A DNA stretch of 64,000 nucleotides from Sphingopyxis sp. OPL5. GTDB taxonomy: Bacteria; Pseudomonadota; Alphaproteobacteria; Sphingomonadales; Sphingomonadaceae. The position numbers and the translations under genes were made by a program. Where the stretch lies: positions 1,364,001-1,428,000 of the forward strand of contig NZ_CP060725.1 of assembly GCF_003797775.2 (NCBI RefSeq), written 5' to 3'. Shown one piece after another: positions 27,607-39,537 of the stretch. Position 1 is the stretch's first letter, and every line of letters begins with the position of its first letter. Below the pieces are notes generated by a model that was not told where the DNA came from, made no database searches, and saw nothing but the letters and a program-made list of their open reading frames with translations.

Positions 27607-28505
27607 GCCGCCGCCGCCAGCTCCCGCGCATGACCCGCGATGGCATCGGCGAGCGTATCGACGAGCGCGAGCGGCAGGTCATGCCCAATGCCCGGGATCG
27701 TCATCAAGCGCGCGCCGGGGATGCTCGCCGCGGTGTCCTTGCCGCCCGCGAGCGGGACGAGCGGATCGGCCTCGCCATGGATCACCAGCGTCGGCGCGGC
27801 GATTGTCTTCAGCATCGCGCGGCGGTCGCCGTCGGCGACGATCGCCGCCATCTGCCGCGCGACGCCCTGCGGGTACCAGCCACGCTCGAAATCGCCGCGC
27901 ACCCGGCGCTGCAGCCGCTCTTCCTCGGCGGGATAGGCGGGGCTGCCGATCACCCGCGCGGCGCGCACCGAATAGGCGATCATCGCCTCGGGATCGCCGC
28001 TCATCGGCCGGTTGGCGAGCACCGCCATCGCGTCCTTGTTGGCGCGCGGCAATCTGGGGTTGCCGGTGGTCGACATGATCGAGGTCAGCGACAGGGTACG
28101 GTCGGAATAGCGCGCCGCGATATGCTGCGAAATCATGCCGCCCATCGACGCGCCGACGATATGCGCGCGCTCGATGCCAAGATGGTCGAGCAGCGCCACC
28201 CCGTCAGCTGCCATGTCGGCGAGCGTGTAAGCGGGACGCACCGGCAGGCGCAACGCCGCCTTGACGAACATCCATTTCAGGTTGGGCACCCCCGCCGCCT
28301 CGAAGCGCGTCGACAGGCCGACGTCGCGATTGTCGTAGCGGATGGTGCGGAAACCATGAGCATTCAACGCATCGACGAATTCGTCGGGCCACAGAGTCAA
28401 TTGCCCGCCCAGTCCCATCACCAGCAGAATGACCGGCGCATCGCGCGGCCCCTTGTCCTCATAGGTGATGTCGATGCCATTTGCGGTCGTCTGCATTGTC
28501 GTCAT
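27603..28505 (-). CDS. Alpha/beta hydrolase
   Basis: A 300-residue hydrolase. After MTTMQTTANGIDITYEDKGPRDAPVILLVMGLGGQLTLW comes the oxyanion turn, then the nucleophile elbow HIVGASMGGMISQ, and the late Asp and His (HGEADPLVPLAGG, PGIGHDLP). All catalytic residues are there. ATG 28505 follows CAGGGG at seven bases. It resembles the family of esterases/epoxide-hydrolase-like enzymes; the substrate is unknown. It is read just after a putative small membrane protein and just before the PepSY gene (ATGA overlap). Confidence 0.88.
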   Translation of the reverse strand: MTTMQTTANGIDITYEDKGPRDAPVILLVMGLGGQLTLWPDEFVDALNAHGFRTIRYDNRDVGLSTRFEAAGVPNLKWMFVKAALRLPVRPAYTLADMAADGVALLDHLGIERAHIVGASMGGMISQHIAARYSDRTLSLTSIMSTTGNPRLPRANKDAMAVLANRPMSGDPEAMIAYSVRAARVIGSPAYPAEEERLQRRVRGDFERGWYPQGVARQMAAIVADGDRRAMLKTIAAPTLVIHGEADPLVPLAGGKDTAASIPGARLMTIPGIGHDLPLALVDTLADAIAGHARELAAAA

Positions 28506-28523
28506 GGAAAGCCCCTGCAAGGG

Positions 28524-28820
28524 TCAGGCCCTTCGCGCGGCGATGGTGCTGACATCCGTGTTCACCGACGAACCTGCCACAGCCAGCGTATTTGGCAAGC
28601 CCGCGGCGCAGGAGCCGCGCGCGGCACGCAAGTGGCCGAACCGTTCACCCCATCCCGCACACATCGCGAACAGCCGGTCGCGCAGCATCACCGCGGCGAG
28701 GATCGGCGGCGCGGCCAATAGCATGACCCCCGCCGTCATCGCCGCATCGCAATCGACCGCGCAGTCGGCCGACGCGACGCCGGCGCCGAAACTGATCAAC
28801 AAGACTTCCAAGGCCCCCAC
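28524..28820 (-). CDS. Putative small membrane protein
   Basis: A 98-residue open frame with a GTG start (28820), preceded by AAAGGGG four bases away. Its product, beginning MGALEVLLISFGAGVASADC, has one clear hydrophobic run, AAMTAGVMLLAAPPILAAVML, and lies 18 bases upstream of the alpha/beta hydrolase start, as in an operon. I do not recognise the family. The evidence is modest: the ribosome site, the spacing and the lack of any other gene in the 400-base gap support it, but codon bias is not decisive. Confidence 0.4.
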   Translation of the reverse strand: MGALEVLLISFGAGVASADCAVDCDAAMTAGVMLLAAPPILAAVMLRDRLFAMCAGWGERFGHLRAARGSCAAGLPNTLAVAGSSVNTDVSTIAARRA

Positions 28821-28884
28821 GCGCCCCTTTCGTGCGATGCGGGCTAGGCGTGGTGGGTTAATCGATTCTGACAGTCCGGCTGCC

Positions 28885-28907
28885 GTTCGGGTCATTCCGT
28901 CCCGAAC
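28885..28907. terminator. Hairpin downstream of the TRIC-type channel gene
   Basis: Perfect arms GTTCGGG (28885-28891) and CCCGAAC (28901-28907) with a nine-base loop lie 10 bases beyond the stop of the leftward channel gene. There is no T-run, so intrinsic termination is unproven. Confidence 0.35.
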
Positions 28908-28917
28908 CGGGACCCGT

Positions 28918-29544
28918 TCAGCGGTTCGGTTCGCGATACGCGGGCAGCGCAAGCGACCAGTAGATCGCGGCACCGCGCAGGACGAAGCCCGCGACCACAC
29001 CGCTCAGCGCCGCGACCGGCGTCCCCGTGCCCAGCCAGAGCAGCGCCAGGAACAGCCCCGAGGCGAGCGCCGCCGCGGTGACATAGATTTCAGGCCTGAC
29101 GATGATCGATGGCACCCCGGCGAGGATATCGCGGATCGTGCCGCCGACGCAGCCGGTGATCACCCCCATCAGCAGCGCAGGCACCGGCGGCACGCCCCAC
29201 GCCAGCGCCTTGGCGGTGCCGAAGACGGCATAGGCCGCGAGCCCAACGGCATCGGCCCATTCGAGCAACTGCCCCTGCCACCAGCGTTCGGGCGTCACCC
29301 AGACGACCAGCGCGATCGCGATGCACACCGCCGCGATCGCCCCGTCCTGCACCCAGAATACCGGCGCGCCGATCAGCAGGTCGCGCACGCTGCCGCCGCC
29401 GACCCCGGTCACCAGCGCGAAAAACATCGCGGTGACCAGCGTCTGGCGCAGACGCACCGCCATCAGCGCCCCCGACAAGGCGAACACACCGATCCCGGCA
29501 AGATCGAGCAGCCGGATCAGCAGGTCATTGTCGGGGACGGGCAT
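28918..29544 (-). CDS. TRIC/UPF0126-family cation channel-like membrane protein
   Basis: A 208-residue protein with seven hydrophobic segments and the duplicated TRIC motif: ALSGALMAVRLRQTLVTAMFFALVTGVGGGSVRDLLIG in the first half and AVFGTAKALAWGVPPVPALLMGVITGCVGGTIRDILAG in the second. Both glycine-rich kinks (GGGSVRD, GGTIRD) that line the pore in TRIC homologues are intact. Prokaryotic members form trimeric cation channels. The physiological role here is open. Confidence 0.9.
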   Translation of the reverse strand: MPVPDNDLLIRLLDLAGIGVFALSGALMAVRLRQTLVTAMFFALVTGVGGGSVRDLLIGAPVFWVQDGAIAAVCIAIALVVWVTPERWWQGQLLEWADAVGLAAYAVFGTAKALAWGVPPVPALLMGVITGCVGGTIRDILAGVPSIIVRPEIYVTAAALASGLFLALLWLGTGTPVAALSGVVAGFVLRGAAIYWSLALPAYREPNR

Positions 29545-29553
29545 TGCGCGTCG

Positions 29554-30891
29554 CTATTTCGCGGCAGGGCGAACACCGCCGACGATCGAGAGCATGATCG
29601 CGGTCACCGCATTGCGAATCGCGGGCTCGGCGCGAGGCGCAAAGAAGGGCGAGTGATTGGTCGGCGCGGGTTCGCCCTTCGCCTTCAGGTCGGCGAGCAC
29701 CGCAGGATCATAACCGCCGATGCCGAAAAACAGCGACGGCACGCCCGCGTCGACGAATTCCGAATAATCCTCGCTGCCTGACATCGGCGCCGCGCTCGCG
29801 GGGGCGAAGACGAGGCCTTTGCCGAACACCGGGGTCAGCGCCGCGACCGCGGCCTTGGCCATCGTCTCGTCGTTGGTGAGAATGCCGGTGCCGCTCAGGT
29901 AGCGGATCGTCGGTTCGGGCGCATTGCCCATCGCCGCCGCCGATCTCGCGACGCGCGCGGTGCCGTCCTGGAGCAGCTTGCGCACCTCGGGCGACTGCGA
30001 ACGCAGATTGACCTTCACCTCGGCGCTGTCGGGGATGATGTTGGGCGCGCTGCCGGCGTTGATCGCGCCGATCGTCAGCACGCCAAAGGCGGCGGGATCC
30101 TTCTCGCGGCTGATCACCACCTGCGTATCGGTGACGAAGCGCGCGGCGATCGGAATGGGGTCGATCGTCGCCGCGGGCATCGATCCGTGCCCGCCGCGGC
30201 CGTGGAAGGTGATCGAATAGCTGTCGGAGGCCGACGACCCCGCGCCCGCCTTGATCGCGACGACACCCGACGGCAGGTTCGAGACATGCGCCGCAAAGCC
30301 GAAGTCGGGCTTGGGGAAACGCGTCAACAGCCCGTCATCCAGCATCGCGCGCGCGCCCTTGAGCGGTTCCTCGGCCGGTTGGCCGATCAGCACCGCCGTC
30401 CCCGACCAGCTGTCGCGCATCGCGCTCAGCGCCTGCGCGACGCCGATCAGATAGGCGACGTGCGTGTCATGGCCGCAGGCGTGCATCACGGGGACATCCC
30501 TGCCCTCATAGGTCGCGCGCGCCTTGCTCGACCAGGCCAGCCCGGTCTTTTCCTCCATCGGCAGCGCGTCCATGTCGGCACGCACGAGGAAGGTCGGCCC
30601 GTCGCCGTTCTTCAGCACCGCGACGACGCCGGTCCCGCCGACCTTCTCGGTCACGGTGAAGCCCGCCTTGCGGAGATGCTGGGCGAGGATCGCGGCGGTC
30701 CGCACCTCCTGCATCCCCAGTTCGGGATTGGCGTGCAAATCCTTGTAGACCGCCTCGAGAGCCGGATAATTTTTGTCGAGAAGCGCGGTCAGCCGCGCGT
30801 TCGCCGCAGCCATGTCAGGCGCCGCCTGAGCGCCCGCCGGGACCAGAAAGAGGGCGAGCGAAGCCGCTGCCCAGAGCCCATGCTTCGCCAT
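29554..30891 (-). CDS. Secreted M20-family amidohydrolase
   Basis: A 445-residue protein with a signal peptide (MAKHGLWAAASLALFLVPAGAQA). M20/ArgE-type metal motifs follow: RADMDALPM, HACGHDTHVAYLIG, GQPAEEPLKGARAML, DFGFAAHVSN and, near the end, SEDYSEF. This is the IAA-amino acid hydrolase/hippuricase branch, which cleaves N-acyl amino acids. The signal peptide puts it in the periplasm. GGGGGAG at seven bases supports ATG 30891. The substrate is unknown. Confidence 0.9.
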   Translation of the reverse strand: MAKHGLWAAASLALFLVPAGAQAAPDMAAANARLTALLDKNYPALEAVYKDLHANPELGMQEVRTAAILAQHLRKAGFTVTEKVGGTGVVAVLKNGDGPTFLVRADMDALPMEEKTGLAWSSKARATYEGRDVPVMHACGHDTHVAYLIGVAQALSAMRDSWSGTAVLIGQPAEEPLKGARAMLDDGLLTRFPKPDFGFAAHVSNLPSGVVAIKAGAGSSASDSYSITFHGRGGHGSMPAATIDPIPIAARFVTDTQVVISREKDPAAFGVLTIGAINAGSAPNIIPDSAEVKVNLRSQSPEVRKLLQDGTARVARSAAAMGNAPEPTIRYLSGTGILTNDETMAKAAVAALTPVFGKGLVFAPASAAPMSGSEDYSEFVDAGVPSLFFGIGGYDPAVLADLKAKGEPAPTNHSPFFAPRAEPAIRNAVTAIMLSIVGGVRPAAK

Positions 30892-30913
30892 CACTCTCTC
30901 CCCCAAATGCCTG

Positions 30914-32310
<1,397 letters not shown>

Positions 32311-32311
<1 letters not shown>

Positions 32312-32676
32312 CATATACTCCATTGCAGGCCCGGTGCGGCGACATAGACCCAGGCGCTCTCGCCCGATTCCAGTGCGACGCGCTGCCGCTGATAGTCTTC
32401 GGCCTCATAGACATCGGCCGCTTCGAGTTCTTGTCTTGTAATCCAATATAGGGTGCCCGCGATCCGCTGCGAGCCTTCGCTGTCGGGAACGAGCACCGGA
32501 TAGTGATTTTCGCCGCTTTTGCGGATCACCTCGGGGTCGGCGATCGCGATCCGTCCGAGGCAATACCCGGTCAGCGCGTCCGCCGTGCCGCTGAGCAACC
32601 GGCCGAACTGTTCGCGCTGCACGTCCGGATATTGGAGCGTGCCATAGGCGAACAAGGCTTCGGTGGCGTCGCGCAT
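32311..32676 (-). CDS. Gamma-glutamylcyclotransferase-like (AIG2-like) protein
   Basis: A 121-residue protein with the GGCT fold signature FAYGTLQYPDVQREQFGRLL at the start, followed by IAGTLYWITRQELEAADVYEAEDYQRQRVAL, which holds the conserved acidic residue region. GGCT-like enzymes release 5-oxoproline from gamma-glutamyl compounds, but short bacterial AIG2-like members often lack a known substrate. It is wedged between sucB and lpd, overlapping lpd by one base, so it is expressed with the TCA operon. Confidence 0.85.
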
Positions 32677-32689
32677 GCGGCGTTCCCTA

Positions 32690-33934
32690 TTACAGGTCGA
32701 TCAGCAGCCGCGTCGGATCCTCGATCGCTTCCTTGATCGTCTTCAGGAACGTCACCGCCTCGCGTCCGTCGATCAGGCGGTGGTCATAGCTCAGCGCCAG
32801 ATACATCATCGGGCGCGCCACGATCTGGCCGTCGCGGACGACCGGACGTTCCTCGATGCGATGGAGACCAAGCACCGCCGACTGCGGCGGGTTGATGATC
32901 GGGGTCGACATCAGGCCGCCGAACACGCCGCCGTTCGAAATGGTAAAGGTGCCGCCGGTCATGTCGTCCATCGTCAGCGTGCCCTCCTTGGCGCGCTTGC
33001 CGAGGTCGGCGATCGCCTTTTCGATCTCGGCGAAGCTCAGGCTGTCGGCGTTGCGCACGACAGGCACGACGAGGCCGTTGGGCGCGCTCACCGCGACCGA
33101 GACGTCGAGGTAATCGAAATAGACGATCTCGTCGCCGTCGATGCGCGCGTTGACCGCCGGAATGTCGTGCGCCGCGAGCGCGACCGCTTTGGTGAAGAAG
33201 CTCATAAAGCCGAGGCGGACGCCATGCTTCTTTTCGAAGCTTTCGCGATATTTGTCGCGCGTCGCCATCACCGCCGACATGTCGACGTCGTTGAACGTCG
33301 TCAGCATCGCCGCGGTTTCCTGCGCCGACTTCAACCGCTTGGCGATCGTCTGGCGCATCCGAGTCATCTTGACGCGCTCTTCGCGGCGGCCGGGGGCACC
33401 CGATGCCGCGGGGGCGGCAGCGGCGGGCGGCGGCGCGGCCGCCGGAGCCTCGGGCGCATTATTGGCGGCGGCGAGCACATCTTCCTTGGTCAACCGGCCG
33501 TCCTTGCCGCTGCCTTTGATCTTGCTCGGGTCGACGCCATGCTCGAGCACCAGACGGCGCACCGCGGGCGACAGGGTGGTGACGCCGTCGCCGGTGTCTT
33601 CGCTCGCCGTCGCGGCGGGCGCGGGCGCTGCGGCTTCGGCCTTCGCGGCGGGAGCAGGCGCCGAAGCCGGCGCTGCGGGCGCCGCGGCCTTGCCGCTGCC
33701 AGCCTCGATCGTCGCGATCACCGCGCCGACGGCGACGGTGTCGCCCGCGGCCACCACCTGCTGCCCCATCACGCCCGCGACGGGCGAGGGTACCTCGACC
33801 GCGACCTTGTCGGTCTCGAGGCTCGCGATCGGCTCGTCGAGCGCGACCGCGTCACCCGGCTGCTTCAACCATTCGCCGACCGTCGCTTCGGTGACGCTTT
33901 CACCCAAGGTGGGGACTTTGACTTCGGTGCTCAT
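32690..33934 (-). CDS. sucB: Dihydrolipoyllysine succinyltransferase, E2 of 2-oxoglutarate dehydrogenase
   Basis: A 414-residue E2. The order is: a lipoyl domain (residues 1-75, with the lipoylated Lys in [10 protein letters not shown]), an Ala/Pro linker, an E3/E1-binding domain ([34 protein letters not shown]), a second linker, and the catalytic domain with [16 protein letters not shown] (active-site His). It moves the succinyl group to CoA. It lies 20 bases downstream of sucA. Confidence 0.96.
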   Translation of the reverse strand: MSTEVKVPTLGESVTEATVGEWLKQPGDAVALDEPIASLETDKVAVEVPSPVAGVMGQQVVAAGDTVAVGAVIATIEAGSGKAAAPAAPASAPAPAAKAEAAAPAPAATASEDTGDGVTTLSPAVRRLVLEHGVDPSKIKGSGKDGRLTKEDVLAAANNAPEAPAAAPPPAAAAPAASGAPGRREERVKMTRMRQTIAKRLKSAQETAAMLTTFNDVDMSAVMATRDKYRESFEKKHGVRLGFMSFFTKAVALAAHDIPAVNARIDGDEIVYFDYLDVSVAVSAPNGLVVPVVRNADSLSFAEIEKAIADLGKRAKEGTLTMDDMTGGTFTISNGGVFGGLMSTPIINPPQSAVLGLHRIEERPVVRDGQIVARPMMYLALSYDHRLIDGREAVTFLKTIKEAIEDPTRLLIDL

Positions 33935-33954
33935 CTTGCTTTCCTTTGGGGCGC

Positions 33955-36774
33955 TTATTTATTCTTGGTGCGGCGGATTTCGGCGCGAACGCTCAGGCCC
34001 AGCGCGTCGGCGACCAGCGCCGACTGCTCGGTCTGGTGACGACTCATCAGCCCGGTGGCGGGCGATGCCGCCGCGGCACGGCCGGCATAGCGCGGACGCA
34101 TGCCCTTGTGCCCGGCGTTGGTCAGCGCTTCCTCGACGAACGACTCGACGAAGGACCAGCTGCCGTTATTGCGCGGCTCTTCCTGCGCCCACACCACTTC
34201 CTCGAGCTTCGGCATGCGTTTCAAACGCACGGCGAGCGGTTCACCCGGGAAGGGGTAGAGCTGTTCGATGCGGATCACCGTCGTATCGGTCTGGCCCGCG
34301 GCATCGCGCGCTTCGATCAGGTCGTAACCGACCTTGCCCGAACAGAGGATGACGCGTTTCACATCGCTATCGGCGGGCGGGGTGCGGTCCGACATGATGC
34401 GGCGGAAATGCGCGTCGCCGATGAAGTCCGAGCGCTGCGAGACCGCCAGCTTGTGGCGGAGCAGCGACTTGGGCGTCATGATGATCAGCGGCTTACGGAA
34501 CGGGCGCAGCATCTGGCGGCGCAGGACGTGGAAATAGTTCGACGGGGTCGAAATATTGCACACCTGGATATTGTCGCCCGCGCACAGCTGCAGGAAGCGT
34601 TCGAGGCGCGCCGAGCTATGTTCGGGACCCTGCCCTTCATAGCCATGCGGCAACAGCATCACGAGGCCGTTGGCGCGCAGCCATTTGGCTTCGCCCGACG
34701 CGATGAACTGGTCGATCATGATCTGCGCGCCATTGGCGAAGTCGCCGAACTGCGCTTCCCAGAGCACGAGGCTCTTCGGATCGGCCATCGCATAGCCATA
34801 TTCGAACCCGAGCACGCCATATTCGGAGAGCGGGCTGTCGAGCACCTCGAACCGGCCGTGCGGCACGGTGGTCAGCGGGACATATTTATTCTCGGTCTGC
34901 TGGTCGACCCAGACCGCGTGACGCTGGCTGAAGGTACCGCGGCCCGAATCCTGCCCCGACAGGCGCACCTGATAGCCCTCGCTGAGCAGCGTCCCGAACG
35001 CGAGCTGCTCGGCGGTCGCCCAGTCGAACACTTCCTTGTCGCTCTTGTCGGCGAACATCGCGCCCCGCGCGTCAATCACGCGGCGCAGCGTCTTGTGGAC
35101 GTCGAGGTCGGCGGGGATCGTCGTCATGATCCGGCCGATCGAGTCGAACAATTTGTCGCTGACCCCGGTCGAGATGTTGCGGCGGGCGTTTTCGGGATCG
35201 GCGGGGGCGTGCAGCCCCGACCAGCGACCCGCGAACCAGTCGGCCTTGTTCGGCTTGTAGCTTTTCGCCGATTCGAAATCATCCTCAAGCCGCGCGACGA
35301 ATTCGGCGCGGCGGGCGTCGGCCCAGCCGGCATCGATCACGCCCTCGGCTTCGAGTTTCGCCGCGCAAAGCTGCGACACCGGCGGGTGCTGGCGGATGAC
35401 GGCATACATCAAAGGCTGGGTGAACGAAGGCTCGTCGCCCTCGTTATGGCCGAAACGGCGATAGCACCACATGTCGATCACGACGTCGCGCTTAAACTGC
35501 TGGCGGAAGTCGATCGCCAGCTTGCAGGCAAAGGTCACCGCCTCGGGATCGTCGCCGTTGACGTGCAGGATCGGCGCCATCACGCCCTTCGCGACGTCCG
35601 ACGGATAGGGCGACGAGCGCGCATATTGCGGGCTGGTCGTGAAGCCGATCTGGTTGTTGACGATGAAGTGGATGCAGCCGCCGGTGTTGTAACCGCGGAT
35701 GCCCGAGAAGCCGAGGCATTCCCAGACGATCCCCTGCCCCGCGAAGGCCGCGTCGCCGTGGATCAGCACGGGCAGCACCTGCTCATGCTTGGCAAGGTCG
35801 TCGCGCACCACCTGCTGCGCTCGCACCTTGCCGAGCACGACCGGGTCGGCGGCTTCGAGATGCGACGGGTTGGGAACCAGCGACATATGCACCGACGCAC
35901 CGCCGAACTCGCGGTCGGTCGAGGTGCCGAGGTGATATTTGACGTCGCCCGACCCGCCGACATCGTCGGGGTTGGCACTGCCGCCGGAAAATTCGTGGAA
36001 GATCACCTTGTACGGCTTGGCCATCACGTTCGCGAGCATGTTCAGGCGGCCGCGGTGCGCCATACCGTAGACGATTTCCTTCACGCCATATTGGCCGCCA
36101 TATTTGATGATGGCTTCCATCGCCGGAATCATCGATTCGCCGCCGTCGAGGCCGAAGCGCTTGGTGCCGACATATTTGCGCGCGAGGAATTTTTCCCATT
36201 CCTCGGCCTGGATCACCTTGTTCAGGATGGCGCGTTTGCCCTCGACCGAAAATTCGATGATCTTGTCGGCGCCTTCCATCCGTTCCTGCAGGAACTGGCG
36301 CTCCTCGATGTCGGCGATGTGCATATATTCGAGGCCGACATTGCCGCAATAATTCGCGCGCAAGATCGCCACGATCTCACGGATCGTCGCTTTTTCAAGG
36401 CCGAGCGCACCGCCGACGAAGATCGGCCGGTCCTGATCGGCGCCGACGAAACCATGATATTCGGGTGTCAGATCGGCGGGCAGCTCGCGCGTGCTGAGCC
36501 CCAGCGGATCGAGGTTCGCGGCGAGATGCCCGCGCACGCGATAGGTGCGGATCAGCATCATCGCGCGGATCGAATCATTCGCCGCGCGTTCGACTTCGGC
36601 ATTCGACAGGGGCGCACCGGCCTTGGCGGCGGCGGCCTTCACTGCGACCTGCATCTGCTGCGGATCGAGCGCAGCGGTCAGGTCGTCGCTGTCGATCGGC
36701 GGCCAGTTCTTCGGCGCCCAGCTGGGGCCCGCCTGCGGCTCGTCGATGTCAAAGCTCTGTCGTTCGAGGTTCAT
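33955..36774 (-). CDS. sucA: 2-oxoglutarate dehydrogenase E1
   Basis: A 939-residue thiamine-diphosphate enzyme that decarboxylates 2-oxoglutarate. Features are the family start ([10 protein letters not shown]), [36 protein letters not shown] (ThDP/Mg region), [35 protein letters not shown], and the C-terminal [16 protein letters not shown] 36774 or 36786 could be used: AAGGGA directly abuts the upper ATG (too close) and lies 12 bases before the lower one, so I favour 36774. It is separated from sucD by a perfect 12-bp hairpin. Confidence 0.95.
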   Translation of the reverse strand: MNLERQSFDIDEPQAGPSWAPKNWPPIDSDDLTAALDPQQMQVAVKAAAAKAGAPLSNAEVERAANDSIRAMMLIRTYRVRGHLAANLDPLGLSTRELPADLTPEYHGFVGADQDRPIFVGGALGLEKATIREIVAILRANYCGNVGLEYMHIADIEERQFLQERMEGADKIIEFSVEGKRAILNKVIQAEEWEKFLARKYVGTKRFGLDGGESMIPAMEAIIKYGGQYGVKEIVYGMAHRGRLNMLANVMAKPYKVIFHEFSGGSANPDDVGGSGDVKYHLGTSTDREFGGASVHMSLVPNPSHLEAADPVVLGKVRAQQVVRDDLAKHEQVLPVLIHGDAAFAGQGIVWECLGFSGIRGYNTGGCIHFIVNNQIGFTTSPQYARSSPYPSDVAKGVMAPILHVNGDDPEAVTFACKLAIDFRQQFKRDVVIDMWCYRRFGHNEGDEPSFTQPLMYAVIRQHPPVSQLCAAKLEAEGVIDAGWADARRAEFVARLEDDFESAKSYKPNKADWFAGRWSGLHAPADPENARRNISTGVSDKLFDSIGRIMTTIPADLDVHKTLRRVIDARGAMFADKSDKEVFDWATAEQLAFGTLLSEGYQVRLSGQDSGRGTFSQRHAVWVDQQTENKYVPLTTVPHGRFEVLDSPLSEYGVLGFEYGYAMADPKSLVLWEAQFGDFANGAQIMIDQFIASGEAKWLRANGLVMLLPHGYEGQGPEHSSARLERFLQLCAGDNIQVCNISTPSNYFHVLRRQMLRPFRKPLIIMTPKSLLRHKLAVSQRSDFIGDAHFRRIMSDRTPPADSDVKRVILCSGKVGYDLIEARDAAGQTDTTVIRIEQLYPFPGEPLAVRLKRMPKLEEVVWAQEEPRNNGSWSFVESFVEEALTNAGHKGMRPRYAGRAAAASPATGLMSRHQTEQSALVADALGLSVRAEIRRTKNK

Positions 36775-36831
36775 GATCTTTTCCATTCCCTTGCGAGAAA
36801 TGGCTCCGGGGAGAAGGGTTGGGAAGGGGAT

Positions 36832-36861
36832 GCCCGCCGGAACCGTTTCGTTCCGGCGGGC
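36832..36861. other. Perfect 12-bp hairpin between sucD and sucA
   Basis: Arms GCCCGCCGGAAC (36832-36843) and GTTCCGGCGGGC (36850-36861) with loop CGTTTC lie eight bases beyond the sucD stop, inside the leftward TCA operon. No T-run follows, so it is more likely an mRNA-stabilising or processing hairpin than a full terminator. It could set the ratio of sucD to sucAB. Confidence 0.7.
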
Positions 36862-36868
36862 GCGATAC

Positions 36869-37759
36869 TCAGACGCGTTCTTTCAGCACTTCGACGAGCG
36901 TCGTGCCGAGTTCGGACGGGCTCGCCGACACGGTGATGCCCGCCGCTTCCATCGCCGCGATCTTGCTTTCGGCGTCGCCCTTGCCGCCCGACACGATCGC
37001 ACCGGCGTGGCCCATGCGGCGGCCCGGAGGCGCGGTGCGGCCCGCGATAAAGCCGGCCATCGGCTTTTTGCGGCCGCGCTTGGCTTCGTCGATCAGGAAT
37101 TGTGCCGCCTGCTCCTCGGCGTCGCCGCCGATTTCGCCGATCATGATGATCGACTTGGTCGCTTCGTCAGCGAGGAAGAGTTCGAGGACGTCGATGAAGT
37201 TGGTGCCGTTGACCGGGTCGCCACCGATGCCGACCGCGGTGGTCTGGCCAAGCCCGGCGTTGGTGGTCTGGAACACCGCTTCATAGGTCAGCGTGCCCGA
37301 GCGCGAGACGACGCCGACGCTGCCCTTCGAGAAGATGCTGCCGGGCATGATGCCGATCTTGCATTCGCCGGGGGTCAGCACGCCGGGGCAGTTCGGGCCG
37401 ATCAGGCGTGATTTCGAGCCCGACAGCGCGCGCTTCACCTTGACCATGTCGAGCACCGGGATGCCCTCGGTGATCGCGACGATCAGCTCGATCTCGGCGT
37501 CGATCGCCTCGAGGATCGAGTCGGCGGCGAACGGCGGCGGCACATAGATGACCGACGCGGTCGCGCCGGTCGCGGCCTTGGCTTCTTCGACCGTGTTGAA
37601 GTTGGGCAGGCCGATATGCGTCGTACCGCCCTTGCCCGGCGTCACGCCGCCGACCATCTGCGTGCCATAGGCAAGCGCCTGTTCGGTGTGGAAGGTGCCG
37701 GTGGCACCGGTCATCCCTTGCGTGATGACCTTGGTATTCTTGTCGATGAGGATGGACAT
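36869..37759 (-). CDS. sucD: Succinyl-CoA ligase alpha subunit
   Basis: A 296-residue subunit that binds CoA and carries the phosphohistidine. Features are [28 protein letters not shown], CoA-site [33 protein letters not shown] and the phospho-His loop [13 protein letters not shown]. The beta subunit gene sucC, normally directly upstream, is absent here; in its place is a secreted protein of unknown function. I chose ATG 37759 (MSILIDK). Confidence 0.95.
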   Translation of the reverse strand: MSILIDKNTKVITQGMTGATGTFHTEQALAYGTQMVGGVTPGKGGTTHIGLPNFNTVEEAKAATGATASVIYVPPPFAADSILEAIDAEIELIVAITEGIPVLDMVKVKRALSGSKSRLIGPNCPGVLTPGECKIGIMPGSIFSKGSVGVVSRSGTLTYEAVFQTTNAGLGQTTAVGIGGDPVNGTNFIDVLELFLADEATKSIIMIGEIGGDAEEQAAQFLIDEAKRGRKKPMAGFIAGRTAPPGRRMGHAGAIVSGGKGDAESKIAAMEAAGITVSASPSELGTTLVEVLKERV

Positions 37760-37817
37760 TACACAAACTACTCCTTGTTTCCTGATGCCGGCCATGCGGC
37801 GGCCAGGGGCATTTTAC

Positions 37818-39469
<1,652 letters not shown>

Positions 39470-39537
39470 CTAATAGTTCGCAATAGTGATAGAGGCCCAT
39501 TTGCTCCGGCCTCCGGCATCGATCGCCAACGCCAAGG

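Noticed and set aside
33946..36936. Very long open frame (996 residues) opposite sucA
   Set aside because: It mirrors sucA exactly, and its product is rich in Arg, Ala and His, as expected for antisense of GC-rich DNA. sucA has all family motifs.
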